17,062 nt of DNA from Candidatus Mnemosynella bozhongmuii (GCA_014361165.1 JACIWD010000159.1:1-17062); one strand, 5' to 3'; positions 8,364 to 14,492 are shown, counted from the stretch's first letter. A program made the numbers and translations. Notes: a model not told the origin generated them from the sequence alone.

Positions 8364-9263
8364 TCACTCCTCCAGAATTCTCGCTCCTTCTCCACTCTCC
8401 GTTAAAAAGCACTCGCAGGAGATTCCATTTCTTTCAAATACTTCTTTCATGGCTCTCTCAACTCCAGAGCTATCTTCCGAGAGAACCGCTATGATTGCGG
8501 GACCGCTTCCGCTTATTGTCACTCCATGAGCACCCGATTCAAGTGCGGCTCTCTTCACCTCATCGTAAAATGGAATAAATTTTTTTCTCAATCTCTCTGC
8601 AATCCCTCTGTTCATGAGCTCACCGAATTTCTCCGCATTTCCTCTTAAAGCCTCATAGATCATCATTACCGCAGAGCTCAGGTCTTCCCTGTGCTCCTCA
8701 AGAGAGATGAACTCCGGAAGAGACCTTCTTGCCTGAAATGTTGCAACTCTTATCTCAGGCAAACATACCGCAACCTTCAGCTTCAGGGGAATCGAAATTG
8801 CTCTTAAATTTCTTCCCCTCCCCCTCACAACCGTGAAATATCCGAGAATTGCAGCAGAGACGTTATCAGCATGATATGAGCCTGAGATCATCTCCTCTCC
8901 TCTTGCGGAGATGTCGATCATCTCCTCTCTGCTAAGACCGAGGGAATAGAGCTCATTAAGAGCAACCGTCACTCCCGCTGAGGTTGCGGCACTGCTCCCG
9001 AGACCGCTTGCAGATCTGATTCCCTTCTTTATTTCTATTCTCGCAGTAACTCCGAGCTCCTCAGCTATTTTATATGCAACGTTCCCCCTCCCCTCAGGAA
9101 CCCCCTCTTTCAATCCCGAGAGCCTTATCTCAATTTCATCGCTCTCCTCAACCCTTATTTCATCGAAAGGCTCTTTCAGAGCAAGACCGAAGACATCAAA
9201 ACCAGCTCCGAGATTTGCCGAGGTTGCAGGAGCTCTGACTCTGATCATCAATCTTAGTGGCAT
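8364..9263 (-). CDS. thrB: Homoserine kinase, GHMP family
   Basis: ThrB phosphorylates L-homoserine for threonine synthesis. The N-terminus VRAPATSANLGAGFDVFGLAL (9-29) is the family signature. The GHMP ATP loop is SASGLGSSAAT (84-94), and the C-terminal GHMP motif is GVTISGSGPAIIAV (247-260). Length (299) is typical. It is the first gene of the minus operon. The start is uncertain: ATG 9263 sits almost directly on GAGGAG, while ATG 9248 (residue 6, MIRVRAPATSAN) fits homologues better but has that site 15 bases away. TTG 9251 is a third option. No threonine synthase or homoserine dehydrogenase gene is in the window. Confidence 0.95.
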   Translation of the reverse strand: MPLRLMIRVRAPATSANLGAGFDVFGLALKEPFDEIRVEESDEIEIRLSGLKEGVPEGRGNVAYKIAEELGVTARIEIKKGIRSASGLGSSAATSAGVTVALNELYSLGLSREEMIDISARGEEMISGSYHADNVSAAILGYFTVVRGRGRNLRAISIPLKLKVAVCLPEIRVATFQARRSLPEFISLEEHREDLSSAVMMIYEALRGNAEKFGELMNRGIAERLRKKFIPFYDEVKRAALESGAHGVTISGSGPAIIAVLSEDSSGVERAMKEVFERNGISCECFLTESGEGARILEE

Positions 9264-9280
9264 CTCCTCTCTTAATAATC

Positions 9281-9297
9281 ATTTCTTTTTTAGAAAT
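9281..9297. promoter_or_regulatory. AT-rich inverted repeat in the divergent promoter region of thrB and the DUF104 gene
   Basis: ATTTCT-TTTTT-AGAAAT is a perfect 6-bp inverted repeat. It lies 18-34 bases upstream of thrB, where the TATA/BRE of the large minus operon is expected, and also where a TATA box for the plus-strand antitoxin gene would fall. It could be a promoter core element, an operator, or both. Assignment is inference from position. Confidence 0.35.
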
Positions 9298-9316
9298 AAC
9301 TCTGAGTGAAATCCTT

Positions 9317-9330
9317 ATCTGATCTCAGAT
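9317..9330. promoter_or_regulatory. Palindromic operator candidate upstream of the DUF104 antitoxin gene
   Basis: ATCTGA-TC-TCAGAT is a perfect 6-bp inverted repeat with a 2-base spacer, ending 18 bases before the antitoxin ATG (9349) and close to the predicted transcription start. Type II antitoxins usually repress their own operon by binding such sites, so this is a reasonable autoregulation site. It is not proven. Confidence 0.4.
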
Positions 9331-9348
9331 GAAAAATTGAAGAAAATA

Positions 9349-9558
9349 ATGCCAAAGATAATAGAAGCAATTTACGAGAACGGAGTTTTTAAACCTCTTC
9401 AGAAGGTCGAACTCCGAGATGGTGAGAAGGTTAGGCTCAGAGTTGATGAGAGAAGAATTAGAAGAAGAGAGTTTCTGAGATCTTGGAATCCATTGAGACT
9501 TGAGAGGAAAGTCACTGCAGATGAAATCAAGAGATTAAGGTATGAGGATATTCTTTGA
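9349..9558 (+). CDS. DUF104 (AF2212-like) antitoxin, VapB role
   Basis: From ATG 9349 the protein is 69 residues. The N-terminus [20 protein letters not shown], followed by [12 protein letters not shown], is the diagnostic DUF104/AF2212-like antitoxin fold found beside archaeal PIN toxins. A TTG at 9337 could add 4 residues but is less likely. The basic stretch [20 protein letters not shown] and the helical end [11 protein letters not shown] would wrap the toxin. The PIN gene starts inside its last codons (17-base overlap), which is typical of TA operons. Because the toxin is broken, this antitoxin may now be an orphan or may counter other PIN toxins in the genome. Confidence 0.8.
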   Translation: MPKIIEAIYENGVFKPLQKVELRDGEKVRLRVDERRIRRREFLRSWNPLRLERKVTADEIKRLRYEDIL

Positions 9559-9757
9559 TATGAATTTTCTCATTAGCTTAATTGTCGAAACAGAGTTGTC
9601 TGAAAGAAGCAAAAAAGTCATTGAAAACTACATAGATCTTGATTTTGTTACTTCGATAAGTGTTATAGAAGAGACCGCATTCATTCTAAGAAAAAATCAA
9701 CATCGTAGAAAAACTGAGAAAAATTTTAGAAGAGTTGGAAACTTTTTAAGCTTTTAA
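9542..9757 (+). pseudogene. Truncated, frameshifted PIN-domain toxin (VapC)
   Basis: The frame begins [16 protein letters not shown], a PIN-domain start with first catalytic Asp6, and continues to TSISVIEETAFILRK (second acidic site). After that the frame degenerates (NQHRRKTEKNFRR) and stops at residue 71, about half of a normal 130-residue VapC. Shifting one frame at the A6 run 9691-9696 restores plausible PIN sequence INIVEKLRKILEELETF, which then stops at 9747-9749. The C-terminal catalytic region (DxxxxA...TxDxxF) is absent from the following bases. The toxin therefore looks inactivated by both a frameshift and loss of its 3' half. Confidence 0.65.
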
Positions 9758-9830
9758 GACCCTCAATCTTTTCACTTCCTCAGCGTTATAAGAGTCTCTC
9801 ATACCTTCAAGTTCTGGGGGTGCAGAAGCA

Positions 9831-10712
9831 ATGGGGACAAAAGAAGAGCTACAGAGAATGCACGTAGTTGCATTACTCCTCACAATGCTCATCTGGGCAG
9901 GTTCGTTCATCTTCATAAAAATCGGTCTTCAAGAAATTAAGCCGTACAATCTGGCATTCTACAGGTTCACCCTGGCTTCGCCAGTTCTTCTCCTAGCAGT
10001 TTACCTAAAAAAGAAATTGGAGCCTGTTAAACTGGAGGACTTGCTCCACATCATAATCTTGGCTATTACGGGAGTTACTCTGCTCTACGCAGTTCAGTTT
10101 GTGGCTCTCACATACACAACAGCCACAAATTCCTCAATACTCATGAATACATCGGTTGTTTTCATAGCAGTTATGTCCTTTTTTCTTGGCGAGAAGTTTA
10201 CGAAGCTTAAAACTCTCGGCCTCTGCTCGTCTTTTCTTGGCGTTATGCTGGTGGTTTCGAAGGGAGAATTCGAATTTTTCAGCAGTAAAACTTTCATTGG
10301 TGACATGCTGATAATTTTCGATGGCTTTCTGTGGGCGGTCTACACAATCTTGGGGAAGAATCTGCTGGAGAAGTACAGCCCAGAGGTTCTTACAGCCTAC
10401 GCTTTTGCAATCGGCTCAATCCTGCTTTTTCCATTTGCCCTCTACGAAGGTATTACAAACCCGCTTTCTTTGAGCATGACCGCTTGGATTTCTTTGCTGT
10501 ATCTTTCCCTTCTATGTTCAGTCTTTGCCTATCTAATATGGTACTCTGCTTTGGCTGTAATGGAGGCAACAAAAGTAGCTGCTTTCGTTTACATTATTCC
10601 TTTTTTCACAGCAATAATGGCTTTCTCTGTGCTGGGAGAAGAGATAGGGATTTTTACAGCTTTAGGAGGTATTTTAACAATAACTGGAGTTTATTTGGTT
10701 GAGAGACACTAG
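9831..10712 (+). CDS. EamA/DMT-family membrane transporter
   Basis: This 293-residue protein has about ten hydrophobic helices arranged as two EamA repeats. The first repeat opens with HVVALLLTMLIWAGSFIFIK, has SPVLLLAVYLKKKLEP, and ends with LMNTSVVFIAVMSFFLGEK. The second begins near GDMLIIFDGFLWAVYTILGK and ends YIIPFFTAIMAFSVLGEE then GGILTITGVYLVE. The PxxxAxxxxxxLGE pattern is the family hallmark. DMT proteins export or exchange amino acids, drugs or metabolites; the substrate cannot be assigned. GGGGGTG lies about 8 bases before the ATG. Codon and dinucleotide texture differs from the AGA/CTC-rich operon to its left, which suggests a different history. It converges on the ybaK-like gene with a 3-base gap. 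Confidence 0.92.
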   Translation: MGTKEELQRMHVVALLLTMLIWAGSFIFIKIGLQEIKPYNLAFYRFTLASPVLLLAVYLKKKLEPVKLEDLLHIIILAITGVTLLYAVQFVALTYTTATNSSILMNTSVVFIAVMSFFLGEKFTKLKTLGLCSSFLGVMLVVSKGEFEFFSSKTFIGDMLIIFDGFLWAVYTILGKNLLEKYSPEVLTAYAFAIGSILLFPFALYEGITNPLSLSMTAWISLLYLSLLCSVFAYLIWYSALAVMEATKVAAFVYIIPFFTAIMAFSVLGEEIGIFTALGGILTITGVYLVERH

Positions 10713-10715
10713 ATT

Positions 10716-11165
10716 TTACTTTCTTATCTTCGTTATAATTGCTCCATCTCTCACGATGTCAGAGGGAAAGACCAGAAGCAGATGTTTTTCATCACCTCCA
10801 CCGCCGTAAACCATCTCATTCTTGAGAACCCTCTCGTCAACGAATACCTTGCAGTCGTGTCCTATAGGCGGAACACCGCCAGCCGGAAATCCCGTTAGAC
10901 GTAAAACCTCCTCTCTTACCGCAACTCTCACCTTCTTTCCGACCAACTCTTCGACTCTCTTCAAATCAACAGATGACGTGCCGTCAACAATTGCAATCAC
11001 GGCTTCATCTTCTGCAACGAGAACAATGGATTTGATTATCTGTCTTTTACTGCAACCAAGCTCTTCAGCAGCCTCGTTAACAGTTGAAGCTCTTCTGACT
11101 TCTATGATTTTTGCATCAATTCCTTTCTTTTTAGTATAATTCCTGAGCCACTCAACACTCTTCAT
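10716..11165 (-). CDS. YbaK/ProX-family aminoacyl-tRNA deacylase
   Basis: This 149-residue protein is of the YbaK/INS editing-domain family, which hydrolyses mischarged aminoacyl-tRNAs such as Cys- or Ala-tRNA-Pro in trans. It shows the substrate-binding Lys45 in IIKSIVLV, the specificity loop LTGFPAGGVPPIGH (90-103) and the GGGGDEKHLL segment (121-130). The N-terminal STVNEAAEELGCSKRQI is also typical. It may serve as a stand-alone proofreading factor; exact substrate unknown. Its ATG is directly behind AAGGGAAA. A TATA-like element about 105 bases upstream (11270-11278) may drive it with a long leader. Confidence 0.92.
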   Translation of the reverse strand: MKSVEWLRNYTKKKGIDAKIIEVRRASTVNEAAEELGCSKRQIIKSIVLVAEDEAVIAIVDGTSSVDLKRVEELVGKKVRVAVREEVLRLTGFPAGGVPPIGHDCKVFVDERVLKNEMVYGGGGDEKHLLLVFPSDIVRDGAIITKIRK

Positions 11166-11269
11166 TTTCCCTTATAATTCTAAATCTAACAGTGTTTTCT
11201 TAATCTGAGTACTGAAGCACTTCAACGGTATTTATCCAGTCATCTGACTCTCAATCCTATCTTAGTCCG

Positions 11270-11300
11270 ATATATATACTTGCAGATCTGCAATTGCAGA
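11270..11300. promoter_or_regulatory. Strong TATA-like element beside two interlocked palindromes
   Basis: ATATATATA at 11270-11278 is followed two bases later by TGCAGATCTGCA (11281-11292, perfect palindrome). This in turn shares TCTGCA with a second perfect palindrome, TCTGCAATTGCAGA (11287-11300). The site therefore holds three evenly arranged TGCAGA/TCTGCA half-sites. Read on the minus strand, the palindromes lie upstream of the TATA element and could be an activator site for the ybaK-like gene. Read on the plus strand, they lie downstream like a repressor operator, but no plus-strand gene follows. The rest of 11166-11324 holds nothing else I recognise. Confidence 0.5.
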
Positions 11301-11324
11301 AAATGTAATGTCTCCCGGAGCATC

Positions 11325-11564
11325 CTAAGTAAACAGATACGGAAGAAGATATACAAGAGTTATTATGCACGCAAAGATAAATGCAAGCAGAATTCCAGCT
11401 AAAACGCCTGCTACTACTTTTTCAATTGCAGATTCAAACTCTTTTGCTTCCATAAGGCTTAAAATTCCAAGGACAATCCCGAATGGAAGGGACATCAGGA
11501 AAAGTGTTTTGAACAGACCCAGAAACGGAGAATCTTCCTCTTCTTTACACTTTGCGTGAGTCAA
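11325..11564 (-). CDS. Small membrane protein with two predicted helices, unknown function
   Basis: I do not recognise a family. The 79-residue product has a charged N-terminus (MTHAKCKEEEDSP) and one hydrophobic segment (about 18-38, FKTLFLMSLPFGIVLGILSL). A short amphipathic charged linker (EAKEFESAIEK) follows, then a second long hydrophobic segment (about 51-77). It overlaps the preceding coiled-coil gene by ATGA at 11561-11564, so the two are co-translated and probably work together. Its stop lies beside the palindrome cluster at 11281-11300. A small membrane toxin or membrane anchor is conceivable, but nothing in the sequence proves it. Confidence 0.7.
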   Translation of the reverse strand: MTHAKCKEEEDSPFLGLFKTLFLMSLPFGIVLGILSLMEAKEFESAIEKVVAGVLAGILLAFIFACIITLVYLLPYLFT

Positions 11565-11824
11565 ACGATTCTCTTCCCCTTAAGTAATTCTTTCTCTATC
11601 CTTTTTCGAGAGCCTATCCAGGAATTTTTCAGCCTTTCGACCTCCCCAAGATCTATCAGCTCCAGCTTTCCTTCTCTGTATGCCTTCAGATCTTCCTCGA
11701 GCTCCTTCAATTCCTCCTCGCTCAGCTTATCGAAAAACTCTTCCTCGATCCTCTTAAGCCTTTTTTCAATTTCCTCAAGCTTTTCCCTGATCTCCTTTAA
11801 GAGCCCTGGAACTTCTCTCATCAC
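11561..11824 (-). CDS. Small coiled-coil protein, possibly antitoxin-like
   Basis: This 87-residue, highly charged protein is dominated by heptad-patterned helices: LLKEIREKLEEIEKRLKRIEEEF (about 8-30), then LSEEELKELEEDLKAYREGK. The second stretch, followed by LELIDLGEVERL, resembles the toxin-wrapping tail of several archaeal RelB-like antitoxins, but no RelE toxin is adjacent. A GAGGTG ribosome binding site abuts the tandem ATGATG start, so the exact first codon is uncertain by one. It overlaps the small membrane protein gene by 4 bases, forming a two-gene unit. Function is unknown; antitoxin is a guess. Confidence 0.65.
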   Translation of the reverse strand: MMREVPGLLKEIREKLEEIEKRLKRIEEEFFDKLSEEELKELEEDLKAYREGKLELIDLGEVERLKNSWIGSRKRIEKELLKGKRIV

Positions 11825-11872
11825 CTCAAACTTGTGGGGCCATGATGAAAAATCTACCGCCCGTCCAAATTC

Positions 11873-11896
11873 GGTGAAGCGGGAAACCTGTTCACC
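11873..11896. repeat. Hairpin-forming inverted repeat between the VapC gene and the coiled-coil gene
   Basis: GGTGAA and TTCACC form a perfect 6-bp stem around a 12-base loop (GCGGGAAACCTG). It lies 26 bases beyond the stop codon of the VapC gene transcribed leftward and upstream of the coiled-coil gene. It may act in termination or transcript processing. There is no clear oligo-T tract behind it, so a terminator call is weak. Confidence 0.35.
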
Positions 11897-11921
11897 AGAG
11901 CGGCTCGATGGAGCTGGAAGT

Positions 11922-12338
11922 TTAAGGAACTACTTTAAAACCGCAGGATGCAAAGTCACTGTCGAATGTGAAGGCCTTTCTTATTCCTAGGCGTTCCATA
12001 ATTGCAAAACTAAGGGTGTCAACCAAATCCATGCCATCCTGATCAGCGAACTTTTCAAAGAGTCTCCACGCGTTTTCCCAGTCCTCCTCAGTCTCTTTCT
12101 CGATGATCACGTGCTCGCTGGAGGTTATGATCTTTTTCAGCTCTATTGCGACGCGCTTCCCGTTTCTCTTCGAGGCCCCGTTGAGGAACTCCATGAGGAC
12201 CGGACGGCCGACAACAAATTTTGCACCATCCAGAACCGATGATTCAAAAAAACTCACTGCTGCCTCGTGGTTTTTATCTCCCTCGCTGAAGAATGCTATT
12301 AGCGCTCCTGTGTCCATGTAAATCAACTCAGGCTTCAC
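11922..12338 (-). CDS. vapC: VapC-type PIN-domain ribonuclease toxin
   Basis: I choose GTG 12338, which has GGTGGGG 3-4 bases upstream and starts 15 bases after the antitoxin stop codon. An upstream ATG at 12383 would add 15 residues inside the antitoxin gene. The 138-residue PIN domain has all expected acidic residues: D9 in LIYMDTGALIAFF, E50 in VLMEFLNG, D107 in VDTLSFAIME and D126/D128 in FDSDF. VapC toxins are Mg-dependent endoribonucleases that cut tRNA or rRNA and stall growth when freed from VapB. Together with the gene at 12353-12613 it forms a complete pair, the only undamaged PIN toxin in this window. Confidence 0.88.
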   Translation of the reverse strand: MKPELIYMDTGALIAFFSEGDKNHEAAVSFFESSVLDGAKFVVGRPVLMEFLNGASKRNGKRVAIELKKIITSSEHVIIEKETEEDWENAWRLFEKFADQDGMDLVDTLSFAIMERLGIRKAFTFDSDFASCGFKVVP

Positions 12339-12352
12339 AGCCCCACCACGAG

Positions 12353-12613
12353 TCACTCGCTTTGCCACTCGATCACGCCCCACGTGTCCTTCTCGCTCTC
12401 CTCAGGATCCCTGGTCTTGAGCATTCCAATGCCCTTCCAGATCGGATCCTCGTGAATTTTCTTGATGAGCTCCCTCCTCTGAGCTTCGGTGTAATCCCGC
12501 ATGATCTCTCTCAGAACTTCCTTGAGAGGAACCCCTCTGTGTATTGCGATCGCCCTCAGGATCCTGTAAGTCTCCGGATCCACCTCGGTCTGAATGAATT
12601 TAAACGATGACAT
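12353..12613 (-). CDS. vapB: VapB-type ribbon-helix-helix antitoxin
   Basis: This 86-residue protein has an N-terminal ribbon-helix-helix pattern: a beta strand (FKFIQTEVD), then helices (PETYRILRAIAIHRG and PLKEVLREIMRDYTE). This is the DNA-binding and dimerisation fold of many VapB antitoxins. The acidic, flexible C-terminus (LKTRDPEESEKDTWGVIEW) would block the PIN active site. A GGTGAGGTGA ribosome binding site precedes the ATG. A TATA-like TTTATTAAA (12650-12658) stands about 36 bases upstream, and the serine recombinase is divergent from it. Confidence 0.85.
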   Translation of the reverse strand: MSSFKFIQTEVDPETYRILRAIAIHRGVPLKEVLREIMRDYTEAQRRELIKKIHEDPIWKGIGMLKTRDPEESEKDTWGVIEWQSE

Positions 12614-12647
12614 TCACCTCACCCTTACTGACAGATTACATTTAACC

Positions 12648-12659
12648 TTTAATAAATTT
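12648..12659 (-). promoter_or_regulatory. TATA box of the vapBC operon
   Basis: On the minus strand this reads AAATTTATTAAA. It lies 35-46 bases upstream of the vapB ATG, which predicts a short leader containing the GGTGAGGTGA ribosome binding site. The call rests on position and AT content only. Confidence 0.45.
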
Positions 12660-12756
12660 CACCATTACATTTCTTTGCAGACGCAAGTGAGTTGAGCTGT
12701 CACGCAAGGAGTCTCTATCGGAACAGTGAACTACTGGAAGTGCAAGAGCATCTGCT

Positions 12757-13449
12757 ATGAGATGCGCAATCTATGCGAGGGTCTCAACCGAAGAGCAGAA
12801 AAAGAATGGCATCAGCATTGATGCACAGGTTGAATTTCTCCGGAGATGGGTTCAACTCGACGGCTATGAGGTTGTGGATGAATACATCGATGAGGGATAT
12901 TCGGGAGGATCTCTTGAGAGACCGGAGCTTCAGAGGTTGATCGAGGATGTTAAGAAAAGAAGGTTCGACTTCATCCTCGTTTACCACAATGACAGATTGA
13001 GCAGAGACACGAAACAAGCTCTCGATCTCATTCAACTCTTCCTGAGATATGGTATAAGAGTTAGATGCTCTAACATCGACGTTGATGTCTCGGATCCAGA
13101 AGGGGAGCTTTTGTTCACTCTTCTCTCAGCCTTCGCAACGTATTTCAGAAAGGACCTCATCTGGAAGACGAAATTCGGGATGCAGAGATTGAAGGAACTT
13201 GGCTACTGGGTTGGTAGAGTTCCGGATTTCTTCGAAGCAGTAAGGGAGGACGGTCACCTGAAGATAAAGCCAACAGAGGTGGCTCTCAGGATCCTTGAAC
13301 TCAGGGAGAGAGGACTGAGCACAAGAAAGATCGCAGAGACGATCTCATCTGAGATTGGGCAGAGAGTGAACCACACAAAGGTATGGAGAACCCTGAGGGT
13401 TTTTGAGAGGATGAATGGCCGAGCCACGGTTGAAATCAGGCTGAGATAG
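12757..13449 (+). CDS. Serine site-specific recombinase (resolvase/invertase family)
   Basis: This 230-residue protein opens with AIYARVSTEEQ (4-14), giving nucleophile Ser10 and Arg8. It continues to DEGYSGGSLERPELQRLIEDV (45-65) and YHNDRLSRD (76-84) with the conserved arginines R80 and R83. The core is followed by a linker helix (LLSAFATYFRKDLIWKTKFGM) in which the Glu that usually precedes the Arg of the 'fER' motif is Phe. A short C-terminal helix-turn-helix (ERGLSTRKIAETIS, VNHTKVWRTL) ends the protein. It is much smaller than large phage integrases and closer to resolvases or IS607-type transposases. No accompanying TnpB is seen. It is likely the mobility function that brought in, or rearranged, this accessory block. 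Confidence 0.9.
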   Translation: MRCAIYARVSTEEQKKNGISIDAQVEFLRRWVQLDGYEVVDEYIDEGYSGGSLERPELQRLIEDVKKRRFDFILVYHNDRLSRDTKQALDLIQLFLRYGIRVRCSNIDVDVSDPEGELLFTLLSAFATYFRKDLIWKTKFGMQRLKELGYWVGRVPDFFEAVREDGHLKIKPTEVALRILELRERGLSTRKIAETISSEIGQRVNHTKVWRTLRVFERMNGRATVEIRLR

Positions 13450-13481
13450 GATTGAAAGTATAAAGAGGGAGTAATGAGTGT

Positions 13482-14071
13482 ATGGCAAAACAATCTGCAA
13501 GACACGGATGGTTGCTGGAATATGGAATCCGTTACTATGAGAAGAAAGGATTCTATGTTATTTTTAGGGATGATGATAGGCTGATGTATCCTATGCCTGA
13601 TCCTCCCTCTCTTGCTCTCGTGTATTTACCTGATGCACAAATGCGGAGGGGCAGTCACGAAGTATGGATAGAAGCAGAGACAGAGAGCAAAAATGTGATT
13701 AATAAAATTGGAAAACTAGGATTTTGTCATCTTCTTTATCAAGACTTTGAACAAGCCTTAGATCGTGTTGATGAGGTATGTTATTGCATCGATGACGATC
13801 TTCTTATTACTGATTTGAGAATATAGCCAATACATTCGTTAAAAAACTTGGTATTAGAACTCGTATAAGATTCCTGAGAGTGGGAATGAGAGTTGAGGAT
13901 GATTATTCCAACATAGATTTACTTAAAGAAGTCAGAGATTTAGAAGCCAGAGTGTTCTCTGAGGGCCTTGCAAAAAAAGCTGAAAAGCGGAGAAATCATG
14001 TTAAGATGGGATTGAAATCTGCCACCAATCAACTTCTCAGGCTTTCGCAGCTATTTCAGCAAACCTCTTAG
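13482..14071 (+). pseudogene. Nuclease-like hypothetical gene interrupted by a frameshift
   Basis: The first frame (13482-13826, 114 residues) reads WLLEYGIRYYEKKGFYVIFR, then MPDPPSLALVYLPDA, then SHEVWIEAETESKNVINKIG. The alternating strand pattern with PD followed by an ExE-type strand is reminiscent of PD-(D/E)xK nucleases, but I cannot confirm the fold. The frame stops after DDDLLITDLRI. One extra T in the TTT run 13814-13816 would instead give ITDFENIANTFVKKLGIRTR. That would continue in the next frame to 14071, where the sequence (EVRDLEARVFSEGLAKKAEKRR) is protein-like but has no good start of its own. I therefore read both parts as one gene of about 196 codons with a 1-base deletion. 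Its tail overlaps the convergent regulator gene. Confidence 0.55.
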
Positions 14072-14358
14072 CATAATACTCAGAAATCGCATTGTCAAGT
14101 TCGATAAACTTTTGAACGATCGGATTCTTCCTGTTCAGCCTGTACATCTTTGCTCTTCCAACCCTTCTTGTTTCCACAACGATTCCAAGGTCCTCTAACG
14201 TTTTCCAGATTTTAAGAAGAGTAGTTCTGCTGATTCCTAGTCTCTTTTGATATTTCTGTCTTCGAGTAATCAAAAGCCTCGTTGTCAATCAGGAAATCGA
14301 TTACCCTTATTATCGTATTGCTCCTTCCCAAAAACTTCAGAAACAAAGTTTCCCCCAT
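14037..14358 (-). pseudogene. Winged-helix transcriptional regulator interrupted by a frameshift
   Basis: The downstream part reads GISRTTLLKIWKTLEDLGIV, ETRRVGRAKMYRLNRKNPIV and QKFIELDNAISEYY, a typical archaeal winged helix-turn-helix with wing and dimer helix. The upstream part lies in another frame: from ATG 14358 (GGAG 7 bases before it) it reads MGETLFLKFLGRSNTIIRVI, DFLIDNEAFDYSKTEISKET. Joining the two at 14235-14241 by removing one base gives a normal protein of about 106 residues of a widespread archaeal family (ISKET-GISRTTLLKIW). The helix-turn-helix is split by the shift, so the unmodified gene would not make a functional regulator. A palindrome in its promoter (14377-14387) may be its former operator. 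Confidence 0.75.
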
Positions 14359-14376
14359 TCCATCACTCCTTCTTAT

Positions 14377-14387
14377 GTGTGTCACAC
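14377..14387. promoter_or_regulatory. Palindrome upstream of the winged-helix gene
   Basis: GTGTG-T-CACAC is a 5-bp perfect inverted repeat with a 1-base centre, 19 bases upstream of the regulator start at 14358. Such a site is the expected operator size for a dimeric winged-helix protein. A 16-codon plus-strand frame (14403-14451) begins shortly after it but looks like a remnant or chance frame. Confidence 0.3.
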
Positions 14388-14492
14388 TAATACACTTGCA
14401 GGATGGACGATGAGGAAATTCGCAATATTCTCAAAGCTTTAGTCGAACTCTGAAAACTTAGATATGTCTTCCAAAAAAATCATAGAGGAAAA

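Noticed and set aside
11855..11945. Possible IS200/IS605 right-end or TnpB remnant (GTGAAGCGGGAAACC and following bases)
   Set aside because: The distal part is the 3' end of the VapC gene, no TnpB zinc-finger or RuvC motif is present, and only about 20 bases look similar.
11556..11990. Plus-strand frame of 144 codons over the coiled-coil and VapC gene ends
   Set aside because: Ser/Leu/Phe-rich product typical of the reverse of a Glu/Lys-rich coiled coil; the minus-strand genes have ribosome binding sites and coupling.
14403..14451. Plus-strand mini-frame MDDEEIRNILKALVEL
   Set aside because: Only 16 codons, no ribosome binding site, and it precedes the proposed TATA box of the HEPN gene; most likely a chance frame or remnant.
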